Below, piece by piece: positions 1 through 5,777 of a stretch of DNA of 5,862 nucleotides. The translations under genes and the position numbers were made by a program. The stretch is from JALHVH01 sp964544265. GTDB lineage: Bacteria > Acidobacteriota > Aminicenantia > Aminicenantales > Saccharicenantaceae. The notes under the pieces were generated by a model. The model was not told where the DNA came from. It made no database searches and saw nothing but the letters and a program-made list of their open reading frames with translations. The number at the start of each line of letters is the position of its first letter. The stretch's first letter is position 1. The stretch spans positions 1-5,862 of the forward strand of contig CAZJBD010000153.1 in assembly GCA_964544265.1 (NCBI GenBank), given 5' to 3'.

Positions 1-2
1 CA

Positions 3-905
3 TTATGCCCGGGGATGGAACTGGTCATAAATCCGGCGCAGCCTTTCACGGCTGACATGGGTGTAAATTTGGGTCGTCGTGATCTGGCTGTGTCCAAGCA
101 TAAGCTGAACGGACCGGAGGTCGGCCCCCCGCTCAAGGAGATGGGTCGCAAAGGAGTGCCTCAGGACGTGAGGGCTGATCTTGGACGAAATCCCGGCTGT
201 CCGGGCATGCCCTTTCAGGAGTTTCCAAAACCCTTGCCGCGTAAACGGCCCACCCCGGCGAGTGAGAAACAAAAATTCGGAAGCGGCCTTCTCGAAAAGG
301 GGACGGACCTCGTCCAAATACCTTCGGACCGCCCGGCAGGCGGACCTGCCCAAGGGAACGATCCTTTCTTTTCCCCCTTTTCCCCGGCAGAGAAGAAATC
401 CCTCATCCATATTAACGTCCTTGGGCTTGAGAGAGACGAGCTCGGACACCCGGAGCCCGGAACCGTAAAGGACTTCGAGCATGGCCCTATCCCGGACGCC
501 TTGGGGGGCCCCCTCGTCCGGTGCGGCCAGCAGGGCCTCGACCTCCTTCATGGTCAGGAATTTAGGCAGGGAGAGCCAGACGGAGGGGGACGAGAGTCCG
601 TCCGTCGGATCCCTCTCGACAATCCCATCCAGGACGAGGTACTTATAGAAGGACCTCATCGACGAAACGAGCCTGGCCAGAGACCGGGCCGAAAGGCCGG
701 CCCTGCGCTGCTCATGAATAAACCGCACAAGGTCCATCTCCCCCGCCTTCGTCCAGGTTAGTTTCTCTTTCCGAAAGAAGGCGAGGAGCTTGGCGAGGTC
801 TCGCTCATAAGAAAGAGCGGTATTGCGGGATAGCCCTTTTTCCACAGAGAGATAATCGACGAAGGAGCGCAGGGCGTCCTCAGCCGGGGACGGAAAACCC
901 TTCAT
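3..905 (-). CDS. xerD: Tyrosine site-specific recombinase, XerD type
   Basis: A 300-residue protein, the usual length for XerC/XerD, which resolve chromosome dimers at dif during division. The N-terminal SAM-like core-binding domain spans about residues 9-95 and the catalytic domain about 115-290. The full catalytic set is visible: R152 (in GSGLRVSEL), K176 (in RGKGGKERIVPLG), H246 and R249 (in HVLRHSFATHLL), H272 (in LGHSQ) and the nucleophile Y281 (in TTQIYTHV). The TTTQIYTHVSRERL stretch and the HPRA ending fit XerD better than XerC; this subgroup call is from family knowledge. The ATG overlaps the stop of the upstream hydrolase gene as ATGA, and no Shine-Dalgarno is visible just upstream, so translation is probably coupled. 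The TAA stop lies at the window edge, so the gene is complete. No phage or integron genes accompany it, so a housekeeping role is likelier than a mobile integrase. Confidence 0.93.
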   Translation of the reverse strand: MKGFPSPAEDALRSFVDYLSVEKGLSRNTALSYERDLAKLLAFFRKEKLTWTKAGEMDLVRFIHEQRRAGLSARSLARLVSSMRSFYKYLVLDGIVERDPTDGLSSPSVWLSLPKFLTMKEVEALLAAPDEGAPQGVRDRAMLEVLYGSGLRVSELVSLKPKDVNMDEGFLLCRGKGGKERIVPLGRSACRAVRRYLDEVRPLFEKAASEFLFLTRRGGPFTRQGFWKLLKGHARTAGISSKISPHVLRHSFATHLLERGADLRSVQLMLGHSQITTTQIYTHVSRERLRRIYDQFHPRA

Positions 906-1522
906 GTGAGATCGGGGTTGGAGACGATCTCCTGGCCTACGGTAGTCCAGGGGCCGTGGCCCGGAAGAACGACTGTCTCCGCTGGAAGAGTATGGATCCT
1001 GGACCGGATGGATTTCTCAAGGTCCTTCCTGGAGCCCCCGGCCAGGTCCGTCCGTCCCACTCCGCCGCAGAAGAGGGTGTCCCCCGAGAATAGGGTCCCA
1101 TGGCCGTAAAACCCGACGCTTCCGGGCGTGTGGCCAGGGGTGTGGACGACCTTGAGGGAAACCTTGCCGATCGAGATGGTCTCTCGGTCCTTAAGGAATT
1201 TGTCCGGCAGAGGGGAGTCTTTCGCCCCCAGGAAAAGGCTCATCTCGGAGCCCTTTATGGCCTCGAGCAACGGATTATCCAGGGAATGGATCCAGAGAGG
1301 AACCGAGAACCTTTCCTTCATATCGAGATTGGCCCCGACATGGTCGACGTGCCCGTGGGTATTGAGGATGAGGACCGGCTTGAGCGAGAACTCGGTAATG
1401 ACCGGAAAGATCTTTTCCGGCTCGGCCCCGGGATCGACGATGGCACATTCGAACGTATCCTCGTCATAGACTAGGTAGCAATTCGTCTCGAAGGTGCCGA
1501 CGATGACGAGTTCGTACTTCAT
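902..1522 (-). CDS. MBL-fold metallohydrolase, glyoxalase II / YcbL-like
   Basis: A 206-residue cytoplasmic protein without a signal peptide. It shows the metallo-beta-lactamase zinc site: H56, H58, D60 and H61 in THGHVDH, H131 in HTPGHTPGS, D148 in FSGDTLF and H189 in LPGHG. All seven metal ligands of a two-metal site are present, so it should be an active hydrolase. The GVGRTDLAGGS stretch (about 154-164) is typical of the short YcbL / hydroxyacylglutathione-hydrolase-like branch. At about 206 residues it lacks the longer C-terminal substrate domain of classical glyoxalase II, so the true thioester substrate is unknown. The ATG has a modest AGAGAG Shine-Dalgarno at 1528-1533, 5 nt away, and a sigma-70-like promoter upstream. 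It is the first gene of a two-gene unit with xerD, sharing an ATGA overlap. Family assignment is firm; the substrate is not. Confidence 0.92.
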   Translation of the reverse strand: MKYELVIVGTFETNCYLVYDEDTFECAIVDPGAEPEKIFPVITEFSLKPVLILNTHGHVDHVGANLDMKERFSVPLWIHSLDNPLLEAIKGSEMSLFLGAKDSPLPDKFLKDRETISIGKVSLKVVHTPGHTPGSVGFYGHGTLFSGDTLFCGGVGRTDLAGGSRKDLEKSIRSRIHTLPAETVVLPGHGPWTTVGQEIVSNPDLT

Positions 1523-1540
1523 CGTTTCTCTCTTAAAATC

Positions 1541-1570
1541 ATCTTAAGTCCATTCCAGCGGAATAGTCAA
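1541..1570 (-). promoter_or_regulatory. Sigma-70-like promoter for the hydrolase-xerD pair
   Basis: Read on the minus strand, TTGACT (1565-1570, 5 of 6 to consensus) is followed after 18 nt by TAAGAT (1541-1546, 4 of 6). A start near 1534 would leave a leader of about 12 nt that just includes the AGAGAG ribosome site at 1528-1533. Inferred from motif match and position only. Confidence 0.5.
1552..1564. repeat. Short perfect inverted repeat in promoter spacer
   Basis: ATTCC-AGC-GGAAT, two 5-nt arms around 3 nt. It lies in the spacer of the minus-strand promoter and abuts its -35 box. The position would suit a small operator, but arms this short can arise by chance. Confidence 0.3.
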
Positions 1571-1584
1571 TACGAGCTCCTTCC

Positions 1585-1613
1585 TTGTCATTTCCCGCGC
1601 CGGAAAATATAAT
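1585..1613 (+). promoter_or_regulatory. Near-consensus sigma-70 promoter for the methyltransferase operon
   Basis: TTGTCA (1585-1590, 5 of 6) and a perfect TATAAT (1608-1613) are separated by exactly 17 nt. A normal start 7-8 nt after the -10 box falls at 1620-1621, on the ATG at 1621. A start codon placed upstream (TTG 1585, ATG 1612 or 1615) would lie inside the promoter itself. This is the strongest promoter match in the window, driving the rightward genes and divergent from the hydrolase promoter. Confidence 0.65.
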
Positions 1614-1620
1614 GATGGCC

Positions 1621-2427
1621 ATGGAGAACGTCCCCTGGCAGATTCGGATAGCCAACCGGTCCATCAAGAAGAGGGACAAGCTCCGCCTCCTCAACAAGAG
1701 CCTGAGTTCCGATCCTGCCCGCACGGCCCTGGATATCGGCTGCGCCCAAGGGACCTTGAGCTGGTTTCTCCGCAGGAAGGGAGGCCATTGGACGAGCACG
1801 GACCACGACATGACGAACCTATGCGCTTGCCGGGAGGTTCTCGGCAAAGGCCTGGTCCAAATCAGGTCCGGCATTCTTCCCTTTCGCTCAGGAGTTTTCG
1901 ATCTTGTGACCTGCCTGGATTACCTCGAGCATATCGAAAACGACGACGAGTGCCTGGCGGAGATCCACAGGATTCTCAGAAACGGGGGAGAACTCATTGT
2001 GGTCACTCCCCATACAGGGAGGTTCTTCCTCCTCCACAGACTGAGGTCTGCCCTCGGCATGAAGCTCGAGTTCTACGGCCACAAACGGGAAGGCTACAGT
2101 CAGGAGGATCTTTGCGGTAAGCTGCAGAAGGCGGGATTCGAAGTCGTAAGGGTCAGGATGTATTCCAAGTTTTTCTCCGAGCTCATCGAGCTTCTCTTAA
2201 ACTTCGCCTACATCAAGATGTTCGCGGGGAAGACGTCGGACGGAGCCTTGCGAGACGGACACATCAAGCCGTCCACAAGCGAGGAATACAAAGCCCAGGC
2301 CGGAAAACTGCGTGTTTATGCCCTAATCTATCCTCTGGTCTGGCTCGTTTCCCGCCTCGACGTCCTGCTCTTCTTTCTCAAAGGGTACAGCATCATGGTC
2401 TGGGCAAGGAAAGAAAACCTGTTATAA
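1621..2427 (+). CDS. Class I SAM-dependent methyltransferase
   Basis: A 268-residue protein from the ATG at 1621. The Rossmann-type SAM fold is visible: motif I ALDIGCAQG (36-44), an acidic residue after the second strand (D61 in TSTDHD), the LPFRSGVFDLVTCLDYLEHI segment (86-105, Methyltransf_11-like) and EIHRILRNGGELIVVTP (114-130). After the fold, residues about 232-261 are strongly hydrophobic (ALIYPLVWLV, then DVLLFFLKGYSIMVWARK), suggesting membrane contact or a hydrophobic lid. The substrate cannot be read; small C-terminally hydrophobic enzymes of this kind act on lipids, quinones or surface glycans, so those are only possibilities. In-frame starts exist further upstream (TTG 1585, ATG 1612 and 1615), but they sit inside the promoter elements, so 1621 is preferred and the mRNA may be leaderless. 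It is the first gene of a four-gene rightward unit; the next start follows 7 nt after the stop. Confidence 0.85.
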   Translation: MENVPWQIRIANRSIKKRDKLRLLNKSLSSDPARTALDIGCAQGTLSWFLRRKGGHWTSTDHDMTNLCACREVLGKGLVQIRSGILPFRSGVFDLVTCLDYLEHIENDDECLAEIHRILRNGGELIVVTPHTGRFFLLHRLRSALGMKLEFYGHKREGYSQEDLCGKLQKAGFEVVRVRMYSKFFSELIELLLNFAYIKMFAGKTSDGALRDGHIKPSTSEEYKAQAGKLRVYALIYPLVWLVSRLDVLLFFLKGYSIMVWARKENLL

Positions 2428-2428
2428 T
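2401..2428 (+). promoter_or_regulatory. Possible internal promoter before the small gene
   Basis: A perfect TATAAT at 2423-2428 lies 6 nt before the GTG at 2435, with a weak TGGGCA (4 of 6) at 2401-2406, spacer 16 nt. The -10 overlaps the methyltransferase stop codon, so part of the match is forced by coding sequence (a Leu codon TTA followed by TAA). It would give a leaderless transcript. Speculative. Confidence 0.25.
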
Positions 2429-2434
2429 ACCAGG

Positions 2435-2836
2435 GTGGATGTTTTTCTGACGGACGATGCCGAGCGGTCCCTCAAGGTGTTATCTCTCCTGTCCGAATCC
2501 GGCCAATCCGGCTATCTCATCGGACACCGGCGGGGTCCTCGTGTCTATGTGGAGGCCGTCATCCCGGCGGGCAAGGATCACGCTTTTCCCGTCGAGCGGC
2601 TCCATCTCCTCGACAACATCTACGATGGACGGACAGTGGGGTTCTTCTTCATTAGGGGCGGACGGCGACCGGAGAGCCGCATCCTTCAGCCTTTCGGGTA
2701 CGGGAAGATCGTCCTCAAGGTCTTGCCGGGCGGCCGCAGGACGTTGGCCTTAAGGGCCTTCAGTGTCGAATATGATGGCAGGTTTACTCTTTCGCCAGTC
2801 CCCCTGGCATCTTCTCCGGAGGGAAGAAAAACATGA
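2435..2836 (+). CDS. Hypothetical protein, possible degenerate JAB/MPN-like fold
   Basis: A 133-residue protein I do not recognise with certainty. It starts at GTG, 7 nt after the methyltransferase stop, with no Shine-Dalgarno, and ends in an ATGA overlap with amrA, so it is firmly inside the operon. No signal peptide or membrane segment is seen. The order of elements resembles a JAB/MPN domain: a first helix, then GYLIGHRRGPRVYVEAVIP (26-44) like the Gly-Leu-Leu-Gly strand pair, then TVGFFFIRGG (67-76) where active JAMM peptidases carry their His-Ser-His-Pro zinc site. The zinc ligands are absent, so if the fold is right the protein is catalytically dead and perhaps a binding partner. The C-terminal half has strand-like stretches (KIVLKVL, TLALRAFSVEYDGRFTLSPVPL). 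The coding call is supported by tight spacing at both ends; the fold is an inference only. Confidence 0.75.
   Translation: MDVFLTDDAERSLKVLSLLSESGQSGYLIGHRRGPRVYVEAVIPAGKDHAFPVERLHLLDNIYDGRTVGFFFIRGGRRPESRILQPFGYGKIVLKVLPGGRRTLALRAFSVEYDGRFTLSPVPLASSPEGRKT
2818..2823 (+). promoter_or_regulatory. Ribosome binding site for amrA
   Basis: GGAGGG, 9 nt before the ATG at 2833. It lies inside the end of the upstream gene and supports that ATG as the start. Confidence 0.7.
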
Positions 2837-3384
2837 GCGCAGAGCTGACCCACGAACAGGAAAGGTTCCTTCTTAAGCTTGCCCGCCGAGCCATAGAAAA
2901 CTATTTCAGCGCCGGCGGAGGCCTCAAGCCCACACCCGGCGATCCCATGATGAAAGAAAAGCGAGGGGCCTTCGTGACTCTTAAAACGGACGGCGAACTC
3001 AGGGGATGCATCGGCTATCCCCTTCCGGTCAAACCCCTCGGAGAAACCGTCATCGAGATGGCCGTTGCCGCGGCCAGCCAGGATTATAGGTTTGTCCCCT
3101 TAACTCCCGAGGAGCTCGAACGGACAAGGATCGAGATTTCTGTCCTCTCCCTGCCCAGGCCGATCCGCGACGCCGATGAAGTGAAAGTTGGGCAGCATGG
3201 GATCATCGTCTCTAAGGGCGTCCACCGGGGCCTCCTCCTCCCCCAGGTTCCTATCGAATATGGCTGGGACCGGGAGACGTTTCTCCGACACGGCTGCCTC
3301 AAGGCAGGACTTCCAGCAGACGAATGGAAGAAAGGAGCTCACATTGAGGTCTTTGAAGCCCAGGTGTTCTCCGAGGAGGGCTAG
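2833..3384 (+). CDS. amrA: AMMECR1-domain protein (AmmeMemoRadiSam protein A)
   Basis: A 183-residue protein matching the full AMMECR1 domain in length. The hallmark LRGCIG hexamer is at 56-61, preceded by KEKRGAFVTLKTDGE (41-55). Further conserved blocks are AAASQDYRFVPLTPEEL (79-95), EISVLSLP (101-108), GLLLPQVPIEYGWD (133-146) and the C155-containing HGCLKAGLP (153-161). In many prokaryotes this protein is encoded with a MEMO-family protein and a radical SAM enzyme (amrB, amrS). Neither is in this window, so the symbol reflects family only. Its biochemical role is not established; links to protein or RNA modification are suggested in the literature, not shown here. The ATG has a good ribosome site 9 nt upstream and overlaps the previous stop by 4 nt. 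Its 3' end overlaps the start of the peptidase gene by 41 nt. Family call is firm. Confidence 0.93.
   Translation: MSAELTHEQERFLLKLARRAIENYFSAGGGLKPTPGDPMMKEKRGAFVTLKTDGELRGCIGYPLPVKPLGETVIEMAVAAASQDYRFVPLTPEELERTRIEISVLSLPRPIRDADEVKVGQHGIIVSKGVHRGLLLPQVPIEYGWDRETFLRHGCLKAGLPADEWKKGAHIEVFEAQVFSEEG
3331..3337 (+). promoter_or_regulatory. Ribosome binding site deciding the peptidase start
   Basis: AAAGGAG, 6 nt before the in-frame TTG at 3344 and inside the amrA coding sequence. No ATG or GTG near the amrA stop in this frame gives a plausible secreted product, so this site selects the TTG start. Confidence 0.7.
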
Positions 3385-4918
3385 AACCCAGCTCCGGCTT
3401 TCGATCTTCCTGGCGCTCGCCCTGCCGGCGGCAATCGCCCTGTCAACCTTTCGCGAGTCCGTGGTCAGCCCCAAAGTTCGCGTCTTTTTCGCGTCCGCCG
3501 GAGAAACCGCAAACGCCAGACTCTGGATTTTTTTCAAGGACAAGGGGCCGGCCTCGGCGTTCGAAAAAAGCAAAGCGCTGGCTTCGGCACGCCAGAACCT
3601 CAACCCGCGGTGCGCCTGGAGGCGGGGGAAGGTCCGCGATGAGGCCCGTCTTGTGGATGAAGACGATCTCGACTTGTTCCCCGCGTACCTGGAGAAGGTG
3701 AGAGGTCAAGTTACGAAGGTCCGCACCATCTCCCGATGGCTCAACGCAGTCAGTGTCGAGGCCACCGGTTACCAACTCAGGGCTCTGGAACGAACTCTTT
3801 TCGTGAGCTCCATCAACCTCGTCTCATCCTTCAAACGGGATGATCCCCCGCCCTCACCCTCAGCGACTTCATTCCCGGGCCGGATCTCCGGACGGAACAT
3901 CCGAACCGATTACGGCCCCTCCCTTGCCCAACTCGAACAGATCGGGGTCCCCGAACTCCATGAGCTCGGCTACAGCGGCCGCGGGGTCATCGTCTGCATG
4001 CTGGATACCGGCTTCCGGAAAAGCCACCAAGCCTTTCTGAATGCCAGGCTTCTGGCCGAGCGGGATTTCGTCAATGGCGACGGAGATGTCCAGCAGGACC
4101 TCTCAGACCCGAACGATTATTCAGACTCCCACGGCACGGGCACTTGGTCCGTTCTCGGCGGTTTCAGCCCGGGGCAGCTCGTCGGCCCGGCCTACGGCGC
4201 CGACTTCCTCCTGGCCAAGGCGGAGATCGCAGATGACGAGCGGCCCATAGAGGAGGACTACTGGGTCGCGGGAATTGAGTGGGCGGAATCCCTGGGGGCC
4301 GAGGTCGTCTCTTCCTCTCTCGGCTACGTGGATTGGTACACATTCGCAGACATGGATGGAAGGACGGCCGTGACCACCCGGGCCGCTAACAGGGCGGTAA
4401 GCTTGGGAGTCGTCGTGGTCAATGCGGCCGGCAACGAAAGGGATGACCCTTGGGGCCACATCATTGCTCCGGCCGACGGTTTCGGCGTCATCGCCGTCGG
4501 GGCCGTGGACGCCCGGGGACATATCGCCTCCTTCAGCTCGCCCGGCCCGACCTTCGACGGCCGGACCAAGCCCGAAGTCTGCGCTCTGGGGGTCGACAAC
4601 TGGATGGCCAGCAATCGTGCTGACGGAAGCGATACATTCAGACGGGGGAGCGGAACCTCCTTCGCAACCCCGCTTGTGGCCGGGGCTGTAGCCCTGATTC
4701 TCGAGGCCCACAAAGAATGGACGCCGCGCCGGGTTCGGCAGGCCCTGCTCCAAACGGCGGAAAACAGCCTCCACCCGGATAACAACTACGGCTGGGGTAT
4801 CATTGACGCAGCCTCGGCTGCGTTCGCCGCCAGGAGCCGGAACGGGGACGAGCTTCGTTCGAAAAAGCGACAGGGAAGACTGCGTATCCCTTCGCCGGCC
4901 GGTGATTCCCGGGATTGA
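3344..4918 (+). CDS. Secreted subtilisin-like serine peptidase (S8 family)
   Basis: A 524-residue protein from TTG 3344. The N-terminus is basic (about residues 2-18, many Arg), then a hydrophobic core LSIFLALALPAAIA (19-32) with likely cleavage after AIA, so it should be exported. A propeptide-like region runs from about 40 to 165 and includes VRTISRWLNAVSVEAT (127-142), a pattern common in S8 propeptides. The catalytic domain spans about 200-500: D221 in CMLDTG, H263 in SDSHGTG, oxyanion N364 in NAAGN and S439 in GTSFATP. All four are intact, so it should be an active endopeptidase. A short basic tail (about 500-524) follows, with no obvious sorting domain. An ATG at 3188 in the same frame lies well inside amrA and would add 52 residues ahead of the signal peptide, so it is rejected. 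Last gene of the plus-strand unit, overlapping amrA by 41 nt and converging on the TPR gene 13 bp away. Confidence 0.92.
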   Translation: MRSLKPRCSPRRARTQLRLSIFLALALPAAIALSTFRESVVSPKVRVFFASAGETANARLWIFFKDKGPASAFEKSKALASARQNLNPRCAWRRGKVRDEARLVDEDDLDLFPAYLEKVRGQVTKVRTISRWLNAVSVEATGYQLRALERTLFVSSINLVSSFKRDDPPPSPSATSFPGRISGRNIRTDYGPSLAQLEQIGVPELHELGYSGRGVIVCMLDTGFRKSHQAFLNARLLAERDFVNGDGDVQQDLSDPNDYSDSHGTGTWSVLGGFSPGQLVGPAYGADFLLAKAEIADDERPIEEDYWVAGIEWAESLGAEVVSSSLGYVDWYTFADMDGRTAVTTRAANRAVSLGVVVVNAAGNERDDPWGHIIAPADGFGVIAVGAVDARGHIASFSSPGPTFDGRTKPEVCALGVDNWMASNRADGSDTFRRGSGTSFATPLVAGAVALILEAHKEWTPRRVRQALLQTAENSLHPDNNYGWGIIDAASAAFAARSRNGDELRSKKRQGRLRIPSPAGDSRD

Positions 4919-4931
4919 GCGGGGAAAACTC

Positions 4932-5726
4932 TCAGGGCGTCTTTTTCTTCAGAACCTTGTCGAGTTCGACCTTTACACTTTCTTTAATCCCCTTGTCCTT
5001 GGAGGAGCTCACGGGCAGGTCGATCGCTTTTTGAAATTCCGCCGCAGCCAGATCGTATTTCTCAAGGGCCTCGTAAGTCAGGCCGAGCTCATAGTGATGG
5101 TTGACGTAGCCGGGCCGGAGCTCGATGGCCTTGAGAAAGAGCTTCTCGGACTCGGCGAACGACCCCTTAGGAATGGACCCGTAGAGCAAACTTCCCAGGG
5201 CTCGCTTGGCCCCGCCGATCTCGGCCATGCGCCGGTGCCAGCGGCCAAGGGCATGATAGGCCAGATCGTTTGATGCGTCGAGCTCGATAGCCTTATCGAT
5301 CTCGGCCTTGATGGTCTTTGAGGCGTCGATCTGCTCCTTCTTCCCCTGGAGGAGCACCTTCTTGCCCATCGCGGCCGAGAGGCAGAAGTGGCCCCAGGTA
5401 TCATTGGGGTTGACGGCAATGGCCTTGCGGGCATAGGTCACGCCCGTGGCATACATTTTTTTCCTCGTCTCTTTGGCATCCTTGCTCGCAGGGTCGACGA
5501 GATCGGCCGTGTCCACGTAGGCCCGGGACGTCTTCCAGAGAGCCTCATAGTTGGAGGCTTCCAGATCAACGGCCGCAAGGTATTCTTCGAGAGCTTTCTG
5601 GTCATCGAATGCGGCGTAGTAGCCGTCTCCCGCTTTGATATGCTCCGTAGCGGTCTGGCCGAAGCTTGCCCCGGCCAAAACCAGTAGAGCAACGGCAAAG
5701 CCCATCAGAATGATCGTTCTTTTCAT
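4932..5726 (-). CDS. Secreted TPR-repeat protein, RMDN (FAM82)-like
   Basis: A 264-residue protein starting at ATG 5726, chosen because GGAGG sits 5 nt upstream and because it begins a clean signal peptide (MKRT, then a hydrophobic core to about residue 20, cleavage near SFG-Q at 23/24). An in-frame TTG further upstream would bury that signal. The mature part is helical repeat: TPR-like units about 28-60, 93-107, 141-160 and 193-237, with typical KAIELxP ends (KAIAVNPND, KAIELDASN, KAIELRPGY). From about 157 on, HALGRWHRRMAEIGG, a SLLYG segment, ESEKLFLKAIELRPGY and FQKAIDLP follow the element order I associate with eukaryotic regulator of microtubule dynamics proteins. That likeness is from memory, not a search. 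Probably periplasmic or surface scaffolding or binding; no catalytic residues are evident. It is transcribed alone from its own promoter. Confidence 0.9.
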   Translation of the reverse strand: MKRTIILMGFAVALLVLAGASFGQTATEHIKAGDGYYAAFDDQKALEEYLAAVDLEASNYEALWKTSRAYVDTADLVDPASKDAKETRKKMYATGVTYARKAIAVNPNDTWGHFCLSAAMGKKVLLQGKKEQIDASKTIKAEIDKAIELDASNDLAYHALGRWHRRMAEIGGAKRALGSLLYGSIPKGSFAESEKLFLKAIELRPGYVNHHYELGLTYEALEKYDLAAAEFQKAIDLPVSSSKDKGIKESVKVELDKVLKKKTP

Positions 5727-5731
5727 TTTTT

Positions 5732-5736
5732 CCTCC
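5732..5736 (-). promoter_or_regulatory. Ribosome binding site for the TPR gene
   Basis: On the minus strand GGAGG precedes ATG 5726 by 5 nt, all A. It is a strong Shine-Dalgarno and fixes the start at the signal peptide. Confidence 0.8.
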
Positions 5737-5748
5737 GGATGTCTTAAA

Positions 5749-5777
5749 CTTTTATTAGCTTCGGGGGGAAAAGTCAA
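5749..5777 (-). promoter_or_regulatory. Sigma-70-like promoter for the TPR gene
   Basis: On the minus strand TTGACT (5772-5777, 5 of 6) is followed after 17 nt by TAAAAG (5749-5754, 4 of 6) in an A/T-rich stretch. A start near 5742 leaves a leader of about 16 nt that contains the ribosome site. The same -35 hexamer precedes the hydrolase gene. Confidence 0.5.

Noticed and set aside
15..761. Long open frame on the plus strand opposite xerD
   Set aside because: It is antisense to a recombinase with every catalytic residue intact. Its product is Pro/Gly/Arg-rich with no family resemblance, as expected from GC-rich codon shadows.
3..905. Tyrosine recombinase as a sign of an integron, prophage or mobile island
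   Set aside because: XerD-like features, an operon with a metabolic gene and the absence of phage genes, att repeats or tRNA point to a housekeeping recombinase.
1100..1474. Open frame on the plus strand opposite the MBL hydrolase
   Set aside because: It lies wholly antisense to a well-supported gene, with no ribosome site or recognisable domain.
1531..1547. TCTTAA direct repeat 11 bp apart, with TCTTAAA also at 5742-5748
   Set aside because: An AT-rich hexamer near two promoters at different distances from the -35 boxes; not distinguishable from chance.
3188..3343. Upstream extension of the peptidase to an ATG at 3188
   Set aside because: The extension is Ser/Arg/Gly-rich sequence in the shadow of conserved amrA codons and would place the signal peptide internally.
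4121..4774. Long minus-strand open frame opposite the peptidase catalytic domain
   Set aside because: The plus frame encodes the complete S8 catalytic set here; the antisense product is low-complexity and matches nothing known to me.
4862..4891. Possible intrinsic terminator for the TPR gene (AGGGA / TCCCT stem, then five T on the minus strand)
   Set aside because: The stem is only 5 bp with a 10-nt loop, and 5 nt separate it from the T run; too weak to call.
4906..4945. Possible terminator for the peptidase (TTCCC / GGGAA arms, then five T at 4941-4945)
   Set aside because: The arms are 5 nt with an 11-nt loop, and the T run is 14 nt beyond the stem inside the TPR coding sequence.
4803..5273. 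Plus-strand open frame across the peptidase end and the TPR gene
   Set aside because: It spans two real genes in a wrong frame or strand and has no start signals.
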